A stretch of DNA of 52,907 nucleotides from Turicibacter sp. (GCA_009787345.1 WRGF01000216.1:1-52907); one strand, 5' to 3'; shown: positions 8,478-21,475, counted from the stretch's first letter. Notes: generated by a model from the letters alone, not told the origin. Numbers and translations: made by a program.

Positions 8478-9422
8478 TTATTTAGTGCACCCTAAACTCA
8501 AGCCTAACTCATCTAATTTGTCTTTTACTTCTTTCAAAGACTTCTTACCTAAGTTACGTACTTTCATCATATCCTCTTCAGAGTGACGGGCTAATTCTTC
8601 AACAGTGTTGATGCCAGCACGACGCAAGCAGTTGTAAGAACGCACGGATAAATCCAGTTCTTCAATAGGCATTTCCAAGACCTTGTTCTTTTCTTCATCT
8701 TCACGTTCAACTACGAAAGAAGCCAGTTGTCCAACTTCATCTAAGTTAACTAGAATGTTAAAGTGCTCAACCAAGATTTTTGATGCAAGGGAAATCGCTT
8801 CTTGAGGATTAAGGCTACCATTTGTCCAAACTTCAAGAATTAGTTTATCATAAGAAGCATCTTGCCCCACACGAGTTTTCTCAACATCGTAAGAAACACG
8901 GGTAACGGGTGTGTAGATGGAGTCAATTGCGACTTCGCCTACACTTTCAAGTAATTGCTTATTATCCTCTGCCCCAACATAACCATTCCCACGACGGGCT
9001 TTTAAAGTCATGCGAAGGCGGCCATTGCTGGCAAGTGTTGCAATATGAAGGTTAGGGTTGATTATTTCAACTTCATCATCGCATTCAATATCGGCAGCGG
9101 TAACTGCACCTTCTCTTGCAATGTCAATACGAAGTTCCTTAACTTCCTCTGAGTCGATGGAAAGAATTAAATTCTTTAAGTTAAGGATGATTTGAGTTAC
9201 ATCCTCAACAATTCCATCAACCGCTGTAAATTCATGTTGAACACCTTCAATTTGGATAGAAGTTACCGCTGCTCCTGGAAGGGATGACAGTAATACTCGA
9301 CGCAAGGAGTTTCCTAACGTAGTACCATACCCGCGCTTTAGAGGTTCAATAACAAACTTTCCATAGAACTTATCCTTGATATACTCTTCAACATCAATTC
9401 TTGGTTTTTCGATTTCTAACAT
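8478..9422 (-). CDS. rpoA: RNA polymerase alpha subunit
   Basis: 314 aa. The N-terminal assembly domain contains [21 protein letters not shown] linker rich in acidic residues leads to the C-terminal DNA/UP-element-binding domain (from about residue 245: [16 protein letters not shown], then [16 protein letters not shown]). It lies between rpsK and rplQ, the usual place. An intact CTD fits the A/T-rich UP-like tracts seen at the left-edge promoters. Confidence 0.98.
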   Translation of the reverse strand: MLEIEKPRIDVEEYIKDKFYGKFVIEPLKRGYGTTLGNSLRRVLLSSLPGAAVTSIQIEGVQHEFTAVDGIVEDVTQIILNLKNLILSIDSEEVKELRIDIAREGAVTAADIECDDEVEIINPNLHIATLASNGRLRMTLKARRGNGYVGAEDNKQLLESVGEVAIDSIYTPVTRVSYDVEKTRVGQDASYDKLILEVWTNGSLNPQEAISLASKILVEHFNILVNLDEVGQLASFVVEREDEEKNKVLEMPIEELDLSVRSYNCLRRAGINTVEELARHSEEDMMKVRNLGKKSLKEVKDKLDELGLSLGCTK

Positions 9423-9483
9423 CGACTTCCCTCCTCAGGATCACTTAATCGTAGGGTACTACTTTCAAACTGCTTCCTGATTA

Positions 9484-9873
9484 TTAACCACGTGGGTGTT
9501 TTGGCGGGCGGCAACCATTGTGAGGAACTGGAGTAACATCTTTGATAGCTGTTACGTCTAATCCTGCTGCTTGTAAAGCACGGATAGCTGCTTCACGTCC
9601 AGGACCAGGACCTTTAACTGTTACATCTACTGCCTTCATACCATTATCCATAGCCGCTTTAGCAGCAGCTTCAGATGCCATTTGAGCAGCAAATGGAGTA
9701 GATTTACGAGAACCTTTAAATCCTAATGCACCTGCACTTGACCATGAGATTGCATTACCATGAGGATCAGTAATCGTAACAATTGTATTATTGAAAGTCG
9801 AGTGGATATGTGCCATACCTGTAGCAATATTCTTTTTAACACGACGTTTTGTTCTTACTTGTTTACGTGCCAT
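9484..9873 (-). CDS. rpsK: 30S ribosomal protein S11
   Basis: 129 aa, forming the platform of the 30S subunit. Conserved [11 protein letters not shown] and the C-terminal [11 protein letters not shown] are present. I chose the second ATG (9873) because AGGAGGG lies 8 bases before it but only 2 before the upstream ATG. Confidence 0.97.
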   Translation of the reverse strand: MARKQVRTKRRVKKNIATGMAHIHSTFNNTIVTITDPHGNAISWSSAGALGFKGSRKSTPFAAQMASEAAAKAAMDNGMKAVDVTVKGPGPGREAAIRALQAAGLDVTAIKDVTPVPHNGCRPPKHPRG

Positions 9874-9890
9874 TGTCATGACCCTCCTAA

Positions 9891-10256
9891 CTATTTTTTC
9901 TTATTAGCGACTGTCTTACGAGGTCCTTTACGTGTACGGGCGTTATTTTTAGTATTTTGTCCGCGTACTGGTAAACTACGACGATGACGGATTCCACGGA
10001 ATGAAGCAATCTCCATTAAACGCTTGATATTTAATGTGATGTCACGACGAAGGTCACCTTCTACTTTTAATTTATCGATTTCTGTACGGATACGGTTTAA
10101 CTCATCTTCAGTTAAATCACGTACACGAGTATCTTCTGATACACCAGCGTTAGCTAGGATCTGTTGGGAAGTTGGCTTACCAATCCCAAAGACATATGTT
10201 AATGAAATTACAACGCGTTTATCGCGAGGAATATCTACACCAGCAATACGTGCCAT
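9891..10256 (-). CDS. rpsM: 30S ribosomal protein S13
   Basis: 121 aa, 30S head. It shows [16 protein letters not shown] and the basic tail with [14 protein letters not shown]. It is between rpmJ and rpsK, with ~16-18-bp gaps and a strong AGGAGG site before its ATG. Confidence 0.97.
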   Translation of the reverse strand: MARIAGVDIPRDKRVVISLTYVFGIGKPTSQQILANAGVSEDTRVRDLTEDELNRIRTEIDKLKVEGDLRRDITLNIKRLMEIASFRGIRHRRSLPVRGQNTKNNARTRKGPRKTVANKKK

Positions 10257-10274
10257 TTACTGCACCTCCTAAAC

Positions 10275-10391
<117 letters not shown>

Positions 10392-10425
10392 TTAAAACCT
10401 CCTCATTTATACTTTTCTCGGAGTT

Positions 10426-10647
10426 CTATTTATGTCGATATGTAATGCGCCCATGTGTTAAATCATAAGGAGAAAGTTCTACGGTTACTTTATCACCTGG
10501 TAAGATGCGTATGTAATTCATACGGATTTTACCAGAAACATGAGCGATTAATTCATGACCGTTGTTCTCTAATCTTACTTTGAACTTAGCATTTGGCAAA
10601 TTATCGATAACGGTACCTTCTACTTCAATAACGTCTTGCTTAGCCAT
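10426..10647 (-). CDS. infA: Translation initiation factor IF-1
   Basis: 73 aa, a single S1/OB-fold protein that binds the 30S A site during initiation. It starts [11 protein letters not shown] and ends HGRITYRHK. It is located between map and rpmJ as in Bacillus. Confidence 0.97.
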   Translation of the reverse strand: MAKQDVIEVEGTVIDNLPNAKFKVRLENNGHELIAHVSGKIRMNYIRILPGDKVTVELSPYDLTHGRITYRHK

Positions 10648-10667
10648 TGATTATGCCCTCCTTACTT

Positions 10668-11413
10668 TTATATCTTAGTTAATATTTCATAACCATTATC
10701 AGTAATGACAATAGTATGTTCGAAATGTGCGGCGAGGCTTCGATCACGGGTAACCACGGTCCAATTATCCTTCAGCGTTTTAACATATCGCTCACCGGCA
10801 TTTACCATAGGCTCAATAGCCAAAGTCATCCCATTTTTTAATCTTGGCCCACGTCCCGGAGGACCATAGTGAGGGATGGTCGGATCCTCATGAAGGCTCT
10901 GACCAACACCATGTCCGGCATATTCACGGACAATCGAAAAGTTAAATGATTCCACATACTTTTGAATCGCATTTGAAATATCTGACAATCGATTGCCTGC
11001 TTTCGCCTTTTCTAAGCCAATAAATAATGATTTTTCCGTTACATCCAACAATAGTGCAGCTTCATTTGAAATTTTACCGACAGGATAGGTCCAAGCCGAA
11101 TCGCCATGATAGCCATTTTTTTTCGCTCCGATATCAATGGAGATAACATCACCATCTTTAAGCGTACGCGAACCTGGTATTCCGTGCACTAGTTCTTCAT
11201 TAACTGAAATACAACTATTGCCTGGGAAGCCATGATAACCTTTAAAGGAAGGTATTGCGCCATTTGACCGGATAACATCTTCAATGATCTTATCTAGTTT
11301 TTTGGTTGTAATTCCAGGCTTAATGTGTTTTTTTACCTCTAGATGAGATAAAGCTACAATCTTTCCCGCCTCACGCATAATTTCAACTTCACGTGGAGTC
11401 TTGGAAATAATCA

Positions 11414-11414
<1 letters not shown>
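10668..11414 (-). CDS. map: Type I methionine aminopeptidase
   Basis: Removes N-terminal Met from nascent proteins. It is 248 aa. Metal ligands are visible: Asp in SIDIGAKK, Asp in YHGDSAW, His in YAGHGVGQ, Glu in AIEPMV and a C-terminal Glu. No N-terminal zinc-finger extension is present. Its start shares a base with the adk stop. Confidence 0.96.
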
Positions 11415-12073
<659 letters not shown>

Positions 12074-12077
12074 TCAG

Positions 12078-13361
12078 TTATTTAATGAATCCTTGGTACC
12101 TTTGATCCATTGTTTTAGTTTGGACTTGCTTAGCAGTTTCTATCGCTACACCTACAACAATTAAGATTGTTGTCCCACCGATCCGAATGCTTTGAGGAAT
12201 CTCAGTCAACATGGAAAGGACAATTGGAAGGCAGGCAATAACTACTAATGACAATGCTCCAATAAAAGTGATACGTGATAAAACTTTAGATAAATATTCT
12301 TCGGTATCCGCACCTGGGCGTACCCCAGGGATATAGGAACCTTGTTTTTTCAAGTTCTCAGCGACTTTTTCAGGACTTACTTGTACGAAAGCGTAGAAGT
12401 AAGTGAATCCCACAATAAGAATGATGTATATCAACAACCCAATAATGGAATTGTTAAAATCGAAGAGAATCCCCAAAACATTTGTAAATCCCGATTCCGG
12501 GAAGAAGTTAATAACAGTCAAAGGCAAACTTAGAAGCGTGCTTGCAAATATGACCGGAATAACACCAGCCGAATTCAACTTCAAAGGAATGAAAGAATCC
12601 TTCCGACCGGATAATTGAGCGGAATTATGGCGGTTAGCATATTGAATAGGTAATTTTCTAGTTGCAAGTTGCAGGTAAACTACACCGATGACAGTTAGTA
12701 AAATGAGTGCAATAATTGCAACAACAGCTAATATGTTAGGAATAGTAAGATTTACAAGGTAATAGCTATACAAGTCGCCGATCATTCTCGGAATTTGTGT
12801 CACAATACCAGCTACGATAATCATTGAAGTTCCATTACCAATCCCTTTAGCAGTGATTTGGTCTGAAAGGAATAACATAATAGCAGTCCCGGCGGTTAAG
12901 ACAATTGCAATGTAGAGATAGACAAGCCATCCCTGGCCTAATAGGAATATCCCATTGTTCATCATATTAAATCCGATTGCCATAGCAAGAGCTTGGACAA
13001 AAGCTAAAATCAACGACAGGTAACGGGTTACCTGATTAATCTTACGCTTTCCGGATTCTCCTTCTTTCGACCACTCAGCTAAAATAGGAATAACATCCAT
13101 TTGTAGAAGCTGAACGATGATCGAAGCATTGATATAAGGGGAAATGGACATTGCAAAAACGGAAAAGGTTCCTAGCGCACCACCTGTAAAAGCATCAAGA
13201 AATCCAAATACAGGTTGTTGCATAGTTGCCCTTACTACCTCTGTGTTAACACCCGGTACGGGAATAAAAACACCGATACGATAAACTATAAATATCATAG
13301 TGGTAAAGAATATTTTTCTTTTCAAATCTGGATTTTTCCAAACTTTATTAAAAGTAGCCAT
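12078..13361 (-). CDS. secY: Protein translocase subunit SecY
   Basis: The channel of the Sec translocon. It is 427 aa with about ten transmembrane helices. Plug and lateral-gate regions are recognisable (YINASIIVQLLQMD, SGVIP-like NSAGVIPVIFAS). Its start shares a base with the rplO stop. secE is in this window at 38.8 kb. Export of the signal-peptide proteins at 48-50 kb would pass through it. Confidence 0.97.
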   Translation of the reverse strand: MATFNKVWKNPDLKRKIFFTTMIFIVYRIGVFIPVPGVNTEVVRATMQQPVFGFLDAFTGGALGTFSVFAMSISPYINASIIVQLLQMDVIPILAEWSKEGESGKRKINQVTRYLSLILAFVQALAMAIGFNMMNNGIFLLGQGWLVYLYIAIVLTAGTAIMLFLSDQITAKGIGNGTSMIIVAGIVTQIPRMIGDLYSYYLVNLTIPNILAVVAIIALILLTVIGVVYLQLATRKLPIQYANRHNSAQLSGRKDSFIPLKLNSAGVIPVIFASTLLSLPLTVINFFPESGFTNVLGILFDFNNSIIGLLIYIILIVGFTYFYAFVQVSPEKVAENLKKQGSYIPGVRPGADTEEYLSKVLSRITFIGALSLVVIACLPIVLSMLTEIPQSIRIGGTTILIVVGVAIETAKQVQTKTMDQRYQGFIK

Positions 13362-13801
13362 TATTCCACCTCGATCGTTCCACCTAATGCACCAATTTTT
13401 TCCTCAGCTGTTTTAGAGAATTTAGAGGCCTTAACCGTTAATTTTTTCTCAAGGTTACCTTGGGCTAAAATTTTAATACCAGAGTATAATTTTTTAACCA
13501 TTCCAGTTTCCATTAACAATTCTGGAGTAACAATTGTTCCCTCTTCGAATTGATTAAGTTGATCCAAATTAACGATAGCGAACTCTTTACGGGTAAAGTT
13601 TGTAAATCCACGCTTCGGCAAACGACGGAATAAAGGAGTTTGACCACCCTCGAAACCTAAACGAACTCCACCGCCAGAACGGGCGTTTTGTCCTTTGTGT
13701 CCTTTACCAGCAGTTTTACCTTGACCTGAACCGTGACCGCGTCCGATACGTTTTCTATCTTTACGAGACCCTTCAGTATAAGTTAACTCATGTAATTTCA
13801 C
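13361..13801 (-). CDS. rplO: 50S ribosomal protein L15
   Basis: 146 aa. The Gly/Arg-rich N-terminal extension ([20 protein letters not shown]) is followed by the globular domain. It lies between rpmD and secY. Confidence 0.97.
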   Translation of the reverse strand: MKLHELTYTEGSRKDRKRIGRGHGSGQGKTAGKGHKGQNARSGGGVRLGFEGGQTPLFRRLPKRGFTNFTRKEFAIVNLDQLNQFEEGTIVTPELLMETGMVKKLYSGIKILAQGNLEKKLTVKASKFSKTAEEKIGALGGTIEVE

Positions 13802-13818
13802 AGAAGTTCACCTCCTTG

Positions 13819-14001
13819 TTATTTTTCTTCGACTGCTAATAAGTGTGATACTTTATTAATCATTCCACGGATACGCTCATTGTCAGTTTTAACTACTGTT
13901 TGACTAGTTTTGCGTAATCCTAAGGCATGTACTGTTGCACGTTGAGAATCAGTTTGACCGATTACACTACGCTTTAAAGTAATGTGTAATTCTTTAGCCA
14001 T
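13819..14001 (-). CDS. rpmD: 50S ribosomal protein L30
   Basis: 60 aa starting [15 protein letters not shown], the length expected for L30. I rejected the start 4 codons upstream because the family begins at this Met and the upstream codon overlaps the ribosome-binding region. Confidence 0.95.
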   Translation of the reverse strand: MAKELHITLKRSVIGQTDSQRATVHALGLRKTSQTVVKTDNERIRGMINKVSHLLAVEEK

Positions 14002-14014
14002 TGGAGTTCCCACC

Positions 14015-14518
14015 TTATCCTAAGATTTCTTGAACAGTCTTACCACGCAATTCAGCAACGCGCTCAACTGTTTTTAAGTTTTCTAAACCGCTGATAGTTG
14101 CACGAACCATGTTAATCGGCGTATTGGATCCTAAAGATTTAGATAGGATATCCTGAACACCAGCTAACTCAAGCACCGCACGAACTGGACCACCAGCGAT
14201 AACACCAGTACCAGCAGAAGCAGGTTTTAGTAAAACATTTCCTGAACCAAACTCACCAATAATTTGGTGTGGGATTGTTGTTCCAACTACAGGAACATGA
14301 ATCAAGTTTTTCTTTGCACTTTCAACTGCTTTTTTAATTGCTTCTGGTACTTCTTGGGCTTTCCCCGTACCGAAACCAACGTGACCATTTTTGTCACCGA
14401 CAACTACTAATGCAGCAAAACGGAAGCGACGTCCACCTTTTACTACTTTCGTTACACGATTAATGGTAACTACACGCTCTTCAAGCGTTAAATTACTCGG
14501 GTCAATGATTCGATTCAT
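14015..14518 (-). CDS. rpsE: 30S ribosomal protein S5
   Basis: 167 aa, 30S fidelity protein. The double-stranded-RNA-binding N-terminal half includes [18 protein letters not shown]. The C-terminal half has the conserved [18 protein letters not shown]. It lies between rplR and rpmD. Confidence 0.97.
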   Translation of the reverse strand: MNRIIDPSNLTLEERVVTINRVTKVVKGGRRFRFAALVVVGDKNGHVGFGTGKAQEVPEAIKKAVESAKKNLIHVPVVGTTIPHQIIGEFGSGNVLLKPASAGTGVIAGGPVRAVLELAGVQDILSKSLGSNTPINMVRATISGLENLKTVERVAELRGKTVQEILG

Positions 14519-14536
14519 CTTTGTCCCTCCCTCTTA

Positions 14537-14899
14537 TTAGAATTTTAATCCATTTTCGCGTGCAGCTTCAGCTAGAGCAGCAACGCGTCCATGATAAATA
14601 TATCCACCGCGATCGAATACAACAGATTCGATATTTTTCGCTAAAGATTTTTTAGCAAGCGCCTCACCAACTAGTTTAGCTGCTTCCTTATTTCCTGTAG
14701 AAGTAAATGTTAAATCTTTATCTTGTGTAGAGGCACTAACTAAAGTTGTACCGGTTACGTCATCAATGATTTGAGCATAAATGTGTTTACTAGAGCGGAA
14801 AACATTTAAACGTGGGCGCTCAGCAGTTCCTGTTACCTTAGACCGCACACGGAAATGTCTTTGTTTACGTAGTTCATTACGTGAAACTTTCTTAATCAT
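14537..14899 (-). CDS. rplR: 50S ribosomal protein L18
   Basis: 120 aa, binds 5S r[19 protein letters not shown] and the C-terminal [20 protein letters not shown] are diagnostic. It is between rplF and rpsE. Confidence 0.97.
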   Translation of the reverse strand: MIKKVSRNELRKQRHFRVRSKVTGTAERPRLNVFRSSKHIYAQIIDDVTGTTLVSASTQDKDLTFTSTGNKEAAKLVGEALAKKSLAKNIESVVFDRGGYIYHGRVAALAEAARENGLKF

Positions 14900-14918
14900 T
14901 CAGGCCACTCCTTTCAAA

Positions 14919-15461
14919 TTATTTTTTAGCTTTTTTACCTTCTTTACGACGAACGAATTCGCCTTTGTAACGGATACCTTTTCCTTTGTAAGGCTCAGGA
15001 GAACGAACCGCACGGATGTTAGCAGCAAATTCACCAACAACTTGCTTGTCAGTACCTTTAACGATTACTGAAGTTTGAGTAGGTACCTCAACAGTAACGC
15101 CTTCTGGTGCAAACATTTCAACTGGATGAGAATAACCAGCACTAATTACAAGTTTTTCCCCTTGTTTTTGTGCACGGTAACCTACCCCGATGATTTCCAA
15201 TTCACGTGTAAAGCCTTCTGAAACACCAACAACCATGTTGTTTAAAAGTGCACGAGTCGTTCCGTGAATCATTTTAATTTGTTTCTCGTCGTTAGGGCGA
15301 GTGATAATCACTTCATTACCTTCAACTTGAATACCTAAATTAGAGTTAAACGTACGTGAAAGTTCCCCTTTAGGGCCCTTCACAGTAACGGCATTATTTG
15401 CAGCAACAATAACTTCAACTCCAGAAGGTAGTGCTACTGGTTTATTACCAATACGAGACAT
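14919..15461 (-). CDS. rplF: 50S ribosomal protein L6
   Basis: 180 aa with two repeated domains. It starts [15 protein letters not shown] and has the late [14 protein letters not shown] motif. It lies between rpsH and rplR with AGGAGG upstream. Confidence 0.97.
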   Translation of the reverse strand: MSRIGNKPVALPSGVEVIVAANNAVTVKGPKGELSRTFNSNLGIQVEGNEVIITRPNDEKQIKMIHGTTRALLNNMVVGVSEGFTRELEIIGVGYRAQKQGEKLVISAGYSHPVEMFAPEGVTVEVPTQTSVIVKGTDKQVVGEFAANIRAVRSPEPYKGKGIRYKGEFVRRKEGKKAKK

Positions 15462-15487
15462 TTACAATACACCTCCTGTCTTTGTAA

Positions 15488-15886
15488 TTACCAAACGTAA
15501 GCGACAACTTCGCCACCAACTTGTTGTTGACGAGCTTCTTTATCAGTCATGATTCCTTTAGAAGAAGATAAGATTGCAATTCCCAATCCACCTAATACTT
15601 TTGGAACATCTGTATTTTTCACATACACACGTAAACCTGGTTTAGAAATACGTTTTAAACCTGTAATAACGCGCTCATTATTTTTACCGTATTTAAGACC
15701 AACACGCAAAACACCTTGCTTGTTATCTTCAATATATTCTACATCGCGAACAAAACCTTCGCGTTTTAATACTTCAAGAACCTCACGTTTCATTTTAGAA
15801 GCAGGCATTTCTACCACTTCATGACGCATTTGGTTAGCGTTACGAATACGTGTTAACATATCTGCAATCGGATCTGTCATTACCAT
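15488..15886 (-). CDS. rpsH: 30S ribosomal protein S8
   Basis: 132 aa, an early 16S rRNA binder. It starts [17 protein letters not shown], as in Bacillus, and ends with GGEVVAYVW. The second Met (15880) is an equally plausible start. Confidence 0.97.
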   Translation of the reverse strand: MVMTDPIADMLTRIRNANQMRHEVVEMPASKMKREVLEVLKREGFVRDVEYIEDNKQGVLRVGLKYGKNNERVITGLKRISKPGLRVYVKNTDVPKVLGGLGIAILSSSKGIMTDKEARQQQVGGEVVAYVW

Positions 15887-15926
15887 TTGTTGTTCCTCCT
15901 TCCCATATGAAGAGAATTAAGTTTTT

Positions 15927-16136
<210 letters not shown>

Positions 16137-16676
16137 TTATTTTTGAAATGGCATCCCGAATTGCGTTAACAACTCACGAGATTCTTCATCTGTGTTTGCA
16201 GTTGTAACAATTACGATATCCATTCCGCGTACTTTACTTACTTTATCGAAATCAATTTCAGGGAAAATTAATTGTTCTTTAACACCTAATGTATAGTTCC
16301 CGCGACCATCAAAAGATTTTTTTGAAACACCACGGAAGTCACGCATGCGTGGTAAAGAAATAGAAACTAATTTATCCAAGAAGTCGAACATACGGGTTCC
16401 ACGTAAAGTTACTTTACACCCGATTGGCATTCCTTCACGAAGACGGAAACCAGCGATGGATTTTTTTGCACGTGTTACAACAGGTTTTTGCCCAGTGATT
16501 AATGCTAATTCAGCTACTGCTTCATCAAGCACTTTAGAGTTGGATACTGCTTCACCAAGCCCCATGTTGATTACGATTTTATCAATATTAGGCACTTCCA
16601 TTACAGAAGCGTAATTGAATTTTTCAGTCATTGCTTTTTTGATTTCTGTATCAAATTTAGTTTGTAAACGATTCAT
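16137..16676 (-). CDS. rplE: 50S ribosomal protein L5
   Basis: 179 aa, a 5S rRNA-binding protein of the central protuberance. Conserved [11 protein letters not shown] and the C-terminal [14 protein letters not shown] are seen. It is between rplX and rpsN. Confidence 0.97.
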   Translation of the reverse strand: MNRLQTKFDTEIKKAMTEKFNYASVMEVPNIDKIVINMGLGEAVSNSKVLDEAVAELALITGQKPVVTRAKKSIAGFRLREGMPIGCKVTLRGTRMFDFLDKLVSISLPRMRDFRGVSKKSFDGRGNYTLGVKEQLIFPEIDFDKVSKVRGMDIVIVTTANTDEESRELLTQFGMPFQK

Positions 16677-16705
16677 GTAAGTTTACCTCCCTTCGTTGTA
16701 AAATA

Positions 16706-17011
16706 TTATAGAACTTCACCTGATTTTTTAGCGAAGCGAACTTTTTTACCGTCAACGAATTTAATGCCTACGCGAGTTGGTTTTCCGGTTTTAGGATCTG
16801 CAACCATAACGTTTGACGCATGGATTGGCGCTTCGAACTCAACGATTCCACCATCCGGGTTCATTTGAGAAGGACGGATATGTTTTTTCACTACGTTGAC
16901 ACCTTCAACAACAACTTTGTTTTGAGATGACTTAACGGTAGTTACAACGCCTTCTTTACCTTTATCTTTACCTGAAATGACAACAACTTTGTCTCCAGTT
17001 TTTAAATGCAT
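16706..17011 (-). CDS. rplX: 50S ribosomal protein L24
   Basis: 101 aa with an N-terminal KOW motif ([16 protein letters not shown]). I used the ATG at 17011. The GTG three codons upstream is inside the AGGAGGTG ribosome-binding site and cannot be the start. Confidence 0.96.
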   Translation of the reverse strand: MHLKTGDKVVVISGKDKGKEGVVTTVKSSQNKVVVEGVNVVKKHIRPSQMNPDGGIVEFEAPIHASNVMVADPKTGKPTRVGIKFVDGKKVRFAKKSGEVL

Positions 17012-17046
17012 ACTGTGCACCTCCTAATCCTAAGGATTCAGTTTAA

Positions 17047-17415
17047 TTAAAGAACTTCAGGAGCTAATGAAACAATACGCATGAAATCTTTATCACGCAG
17101 TTCACGAGCAACTGGTCCGAAGATACGAGTACCACGTGGAGATTTGTCGTCTTTAATAATTACTGCTGCATTTTCATCAAACTTAATGTATGATCCGTCA
17201 GCACGACGAGCTCCAGTTTTTGTACGTACGATTACGGCTCTAACTACATCACCTTTTTTAACAGTTCCACCAGGCGATGCTGATTTAACTGTAGCGACGA
17301 TGATGTCACCGATGTTTCCAACTTTCTTTTGGGAACCACCTAAAATTTTAATTGCCAATATCTCTTTAGCACCAGAGTTATCTGCAACTCTTAAACGTGT
17401 TTCTTGTTGAATCAT
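17047..17415 (-). CDS. rplN: 50S ribosomal protein L14
   Basis: 122 aa starting [18 protein letters not shown], the exact family start. The longer reading six codons upstream runs through the GGGAGG ribosome-binding site and is rejected. Confidence 0.97.
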   Translation of the reverse strand: MIQQETRLRVADNSGAKEILAIKILGGSQKKVGNIGDIIVATVKSASPGGTVKKGDVVRAVIVRTKTGARRADGSYIKFDENAAVIIKDDKSPRGTRIFGPVARELRDKDFMRIVSLAPEVL

Positions 17416-17465
17416 GATTGGACCTCCCTTCAAGACTTAACTGTGTTTCATTTATTTATTTAAAA

Positions 17466-17723
17466 TTAGATAATTACTGCTTTTTCAACAATTTCAACTA
17501 AACGGAATTTTTTAGTTTTTGACATTGGGCGGCATTCTTCAATACGAACCACATCGCCGATTTTTGCTTCATTTGACTCATCATGAGTTGAATATTTTTT
17601 TGAATACTTAACTCGTTTACCGTATAGAGGATGTACTTTATAAGATTCTACAAGTACTGAGATTGTTTTATCTGTTTTATCTGAAACTACACGTCCAGAA
17701 AAAGTTTTTTTGGTACGTTCCAT
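17466..17723 (-). CDS. rpsQ: 30S ribosomal protein S17
   Basis: 85 aa OB-fold protein starting [16 protein letters not shown]. It contains the conserved [15 protein letters not shown] and the [17 protein letters not shown] block. Confidence 0.97.
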   Translation of the reverse strand: MERTKKTFSGRVVSDKTDKTISVLVESYKVHPLYGKRVKYSKKYSTHDESNEAKIGDVVRIEECRPMSKTKKFRLVEIVEKAVII

Positions 17724-17747
17724 AAGTGAACCCTCCTCTCAAGGTTT

Positions 17748-17942
17748 TTATTTATTGTTTGCGCGTTCGTTGATGATTGTTTTCATACGAGCGATAGCTT
17801 TACGAACTTCACGAATGCGACTAGTGTTTTCCAATTGACCTGTAGCTAATTGGAAACGAAGGTTAAATAGTTCATCTTTCATTTCACTGATTTTCGCTTC
17901 GATTTCTGTAGTGGTTAAATCACGGATTTCATTAGCCTTCAT
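17748..17942 (-). CDS. rpmC: 50S ribosomal protein L29
   Basis: 64 aa, two-helix protein at the exit tunnel. It starts [15 protein letters not shown]. It overlaps the end of rplP by 11 bases, so translation is probably coupled. The longer reading to 17957 lacks its own binding site. Confidence 0.96.
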   Translation of the reverse strand: MKANEIRDLTTTEIEAKISEMKDELFNLRFQLATGQLENTSRIREVRKAIARMKTIINERANNK

Positions 17943-18363
17943 TACTATCACCACCATTTACTCTTTTTACAAACTTAGTTTGCACTGGTAGCTTGTGAGA
18001 AGCTAAGCGTAAAGCCTCACGTGCGATTTCTTCTGTCACACCGCCAATTTCAAACATTACTTTACCAGTTTTTACTACAGCAACCCATCCATCTGGAGCA
18101 CCCTTACCAGAACCCATCCGTACTTCCATAGGTTTAGCAGTTTTTGCTTGATGAGGGAAAATTTTAATCCAAACACGACCGCTACGTTTCATGTAACGTG
18201 TCATGGCAATACGCGCTGCCTCGATTTGACGGTTAGTAATCCAAGCACCGCTTAGTGCTTGTAAACCATACTCGCCGAATACTACTTCTGTTCCGCCTTT
18301 AGCTTGTCCATCATGGGACAAACGGTGAGGGCGACGGTATTTTGTACGTTTAGGTACTAACAT
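17932..18363 (-). CDS. rplP: 50S ribosomal protein L16
   Basis: 143 aa starting [14 protein letters not shown], near the A site. It has the conserved [11 protein letters not shown] and [16 protein letters not shown]. It begins one base after rpsC ends. Confidence 0.97.
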   Translation of the reverse strand: MLVPKRTKYRRPHRLSHDGQAKGGTEVVFGEYGLQALSGAWITNRQIEAARIAMTRYMKRSGRVWIKIFPHQAKTAKPMEVRMGSGKGAPDGWVAVVKTGKVMFEIGGVTEEIAREALRLASHKLPVQTKFVKRVNGGDSNEG

Positions 18364-18364
18364 A

Positions 18365-19021
18365 CTATTTCCCCTCCTTTACTTGACGTTTTGCAGGAAG
18401 TACTTCTCCTTTGTAGATCCATACTTTGATTCCTAGCTTACCATATGTAGTATCTGCTTCAGCTGTAGCATAATCAATGTCCGCACGAAGAGTATGTAAA
18501 GGAACGTTTCCTTCAGAATATCCTTCAGCACGAGCCATATCAGCTCCACCTAAACGACCAGATACTTGTGTTTTAATACCTTTTGCTCCAAATTTGATCG
18601 CACGTTGAATAGCAACTTTTTGAGTACGACGGAAAGAAGCACGGTTTTCTAATTGTTCTGCAATTGACCTTGCAACTAATTGCGCATCAGTTTCAGGGCG
18701 TTTGATTTCAACGATACGTACGAAGATACGTTTTCCAGTCATTTTTGACAATGCTGCAACAGCTGCATCTTTTTCTGAACCGCCACGTCCGATAACCATA
18801 CCAGGCTTAGCAGTGTGGATAAGAATATTAACACGGTTTTTAGCGCGTTCAATTTCAACACGTGATACCGATGCTTTTTTGAATTTGTTATTGATAAAGT
18901 CACGGATTTTAAGATCCTCATGAAGTAATGTAGCAAAATTTTTATCATTTGCGTACCAACGAGCATCCCAATCACGGATAACACCAACGCGCAAACCAAT
19001 AGGACTAACTTTTTGACCCAC
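18365..19021 (-). CDS. rpsC: 30S ribosomal protein S3
   Basis: 218 aa. The N-terminal KH domain contains MVIGRGGSE. The C-terminal domain has [17 protein letters not shown]. It is a component of the mRNA entry channel, between rplV and rplP. Confidence 0.97.
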   Translation of the reverse strand: MGQKVSPIGLRVGVIRDWDARWYANDKNFATLLHEDLKIRDFINNKFKKASVSRVEIERAKNRVNILIHTAKPGMVIGRGGSEKDAAVAALSKMTGKRIFVRIVEIKRPETDAQLVARSIAEQLENRASFRRTQKVAIQRAIKFGAKGIKTQVSGRLGGADMARAEGYSEGNVPLHTLRADIDYATAEADTTYGKLGIKVWIYKGEVLPAKRQVKEGK

Positions 19022-19039
19022 TACGTATCCCTCCTTTGA

Positions 19040-19375
19040 TTAATTTTTCTCTGCAACCACTACTGTGATGTGAGAAGTTCTTTTGTTAATTTGTGAAGCC
19101 CGTCCTTGTGCACGCGGACGGAAACGTTTTAAAGTTGTTCCTTCGTTTACGTAAGCTTCTTTAACAAATAATGAATTAACATCTAAGTTTAAGTTATGAT
19201 CAGCATTTGCAATCGCTGAATTTAAAACTTTTTCAATAATTGGAGATGCTGCTTTTTGCGTATTTTTCAAAATAGCAACTGCTTCTCCAACTTGTTTTCC
19301 TCGAATTAAGTCAATCACTAAGCGTGCTTTACGAGGAGCAATGCGTACTGTTCTAGCCATAGCTTTAGCTTCCAT
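19040..19375 (-). CDS. rplV: 50S ribosomal protein L22
   Basis: 111 aa. [20 protein letters not shown] leads to the extended hairpin that lines the exit tunnel, with ending [10 protein letters not shown] take the second Met ([10 protein letters not shown]) as the start because it matches the family. 19381 is also possible. Confidence 0.96.
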   Translation of the reverse strand: MEAKAMARTVRIAPRKARLVIDLIRGKQVGEAVAILKNTQKAASPIIEKVLNSAIANADHNLNLDVNSLFVKEAYVNEGTTLKRFRPRAQGRASQINKRTSHITVVVAEKN

Positions 19376-19396
19376 TGCCAAGTCCTCCTCTCAATA

Positions 19397-19675
19397 TTAA
19401 CGTCTAGTCTTTTTATCTTCTTTGACGTGCCCTTTATAAGTACGGGTTGGTGCGAACTCACCTAATTTATGTCCTACCATATCTTCAGATACATATACAG
19501 GAACATGTTTGCGTCCATCGTATACAGCAATTGTATGCCCTACGAATTGAGGGAAAATTGTTGAGCGGCGTGACCAAGTTTGGATAACTTTTTTATCACC
19601 ATTGGCGTTAGCAGTTTCAACTTTTTTCATTAAATGATCATCACAGAAAGGTCCTTTTTTTAAACTACGTCCCAT
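19397..19675 (-). CDS. rpsS: 30S ribosomal protein S19
   Basis: 92 aa starting [16 protein letters not shown]. It has the conserved [20 protein letters not shown]. It lies between rplB and rplV. Confidence 0.97.
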   Translation of the reverse strand: MGRSLKKGPFCDDHLMKKVETANANGDKKVIQTWSRRSTIFPQFVGHTIAVYDGRKHVPVYVSEDMVGHKLGEFAPTRTYKGHVKEDKKTRR

Positions 19676-19711
19676 TCTTAAATTCCTCCTTTCGAACGTT
19701 AATAATAATTA

Positions 19712-20542
19712 TTATTTATTTCGTCCGCGGACGATTAATTTGCTTGATGCTTTTTTCTTATCACGTGTTTTAAGTCCTAATGCTGGTTTACCCCAAGGAG
19801 TAACTGGAGATTTACGTCCGATTGGCGTACGTCCTTCACCACCACCGTGTGGGTGATCATTAGGGTTCATTACTGAACCACGTACAGTTGGGCGATTGCC
19901 TAACCAACGGTTACGTCCTGCTTTACCAATGTTAACTAGTTCATGGTCAGCATTGCCAACTTCACCAACTGTTGCACGGCAAGTACCTAAAACTTTACGA
20001 ACTTCACCAGAAGCCAAACGTACTAACACATAACGTTCTTCACGACCAAGGATTTGCGCTGAAGTCCCAGCAGAACGTACCATTTGCCCACCTTTACCAG
20101 GTTTAAGCTCAATGTTGTGAATCAATGTACCAACTGGAATTAACATAATTGGTAGTGCGTTACCGATTTTAATATCAGATCCTTCACCTGATTCGATCGT
20201 CATTCCGACTTTCAAACCTTTTGGAGCGATGATATAACGTTTTTCACCATCAAGGTAGTTGATTAAAGCGATATTTGCAGAGCGGTTTGGATCGTATTCG
20301 ATTGTAGCAACACGTCCTGGAATGCCGTCTTTTGCACGTTTAAAATCGATGATACGATATTTACGCTTATGTCCGCCACCATGATGACGTACAGTGATAA
20401 CACCATGATTATTGCGTCCAGCTTTTTTCGGCAATGCTGTAAGCAAAGACTTTTCCGGTTGATTCGTCGTAATTTCGTCAAATGTTAAAGTTGACATGTT
20501 ACGGCGACCGTTGGTGGTTGCTTTATATTTTTTAATAGCCAT
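19712..20542 (-). CDS. rplB: 50S ribosomal protein L2
   Basis: 276 aa, close to the peptidyl-transferase centre. The C-terminal [14 protein letters not shown] loop with its essential His is present. It lies between rplW and rpsS. Confidence 0.98.
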   Translation of the reverse strand: MAIKKYKATTNGRRNMSTLTFDEITTNQPEKSLLTALPKKAGRNNHGVITVRHHGGGHKRKYRIIDFKRAKDGIPGRVATIEYDPNRSANIALINYLDGEKRYIIAPKGLKVGMTIESGEGSDIKIGNALPIMLIPVGTLIHNIELKPGKGGQMVRSAGTSAQILGREERYVLVRLASGEVRKVLGTCRATVGEVGNADHELVNIGKAGRNRWLGNRPTVRGSVMNPNDHPHGGGEGRTPIGRKSPVTPWGKPALGLKTRDKKKASSKLIVRGRNK

Positions 20543-20567
20543 CTTGTTTCCCTCCTTCGATTAATTA

Positions 20568-20852
20568 TTAAACTTCAAATCTATCGATTGTTTGACCATC
20601 AGCCAATGTGATAATAGCTTTTTTCATTGAAGGAGTGAAACCTTCGTAGCGTCCAACACGGCGTTTTTTAGGACGAACGTTAATGACGTTAACTTTATTA
20701 ACTTTAACGCTGAATAAAACTTCGATAGCTTTTTTAATTTCAATTTTATTAGCTTTTTTATCTACTTCGAACGTGTATTTATTATCGTTCATTAGGTCAT
20801 AAGACTTTTCCGTGATAATTGGGCGCTTAATGATATCTCTAGCATCTTTCAT
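20568..20852 (-). CDS. rplW: 50S ribosomal protein L23
   Basis: 94 aa, docking site for SRP and trigger factor at the tunnel exit. It starts [17 protein letters not shown]. The ATG overlaps the rplD stop (TAATG), implying coupled translation. Confidence 0.97.
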   Translation of the reverse strand: MKDARDIIKRPIITEKSYDLMNDNKYTFEVDKKANKIEIKKAIEVLFSVKVNKVNVINVRPKKRRVGRYEGFTPSMKKAIITLADGQTIDRFEV

Positions 20853-21475
20853 TACGCAAGCACCTCCTCAATCTTTTGAACTGCATCTTTAGTGATAACT
20901 AATTTTGTAGCATCTAAAAGATCTAAAACATTAATTGAAGTTGCAGTCAATACTTTAACACCTGGGATGTTACGTGCAGACAACGCCACCTCTTGGTTTT
21001 CTTCAGTTGTTACAATAACAGCTTTTGAAGTTACATTTAAAGAATTTAAAATCGCAACCATTTCTTTTGTCTTAGGAGTTGCTAACGAGAACTGATCTAA
21101 CACTAGGATTTCATTTTCAACAACTTTCGTTGATAATGCTGATAACAATGCTAAACGACGAACTTTTTTGTTCAATTTGTAAGAGTAGCTACGCGGAACT
21201 GGTCCGAAAACTGTTCCACCGCCACGCCATTGTGGTGAGCGGATAGACCCTTGACGAGCACGCCCTGTACCTTTTTGTTTCCAAGGCTTACGTCCGCCAC
21301 CGCGTACCTCAGTACGAGTTTTTGTTTTATGTGTTCCTTGGCGCATAGATGCACGTTGCATGATAACAGCATCAAACATAGCTTGTTTATGAGGCTCAAT
21401 TCCGAAGATAGCGTCGTTAAGGGCAACTTCTCCGATTTGAGCACCGGTTTGGTTAAATAATGCTACTTGTGGCAT
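20852..21475 (-). CDS. rplD: 50S ribosomal protein L4
   Basis: 207 aa. The long tunnel loop contains [20 protein letters not shown]. In some bacteria L4 represses the S10 operon. The leader upstream of rpsJ could be its target, but I see no proof. Confidence 0.97.
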   Translation of the reverse strand: MPQVALFNQTGAQIGEVALNDAIFGIEPHKQAMFDAVIMQRASMRQGTHKTKTRTEVRGGGRKPWKQKGTGRARQGSIRSPQWRGGGTVFGPVPRSYSYKLNKKVRRLALLSALSTKVVENEILVLDQFSLATPKTKEMVAILNSLNVTSKAVIVTTEENQEVALSARNIPGVKVLTATSINVLDLLDATKLVITKDAVQKIEEVLA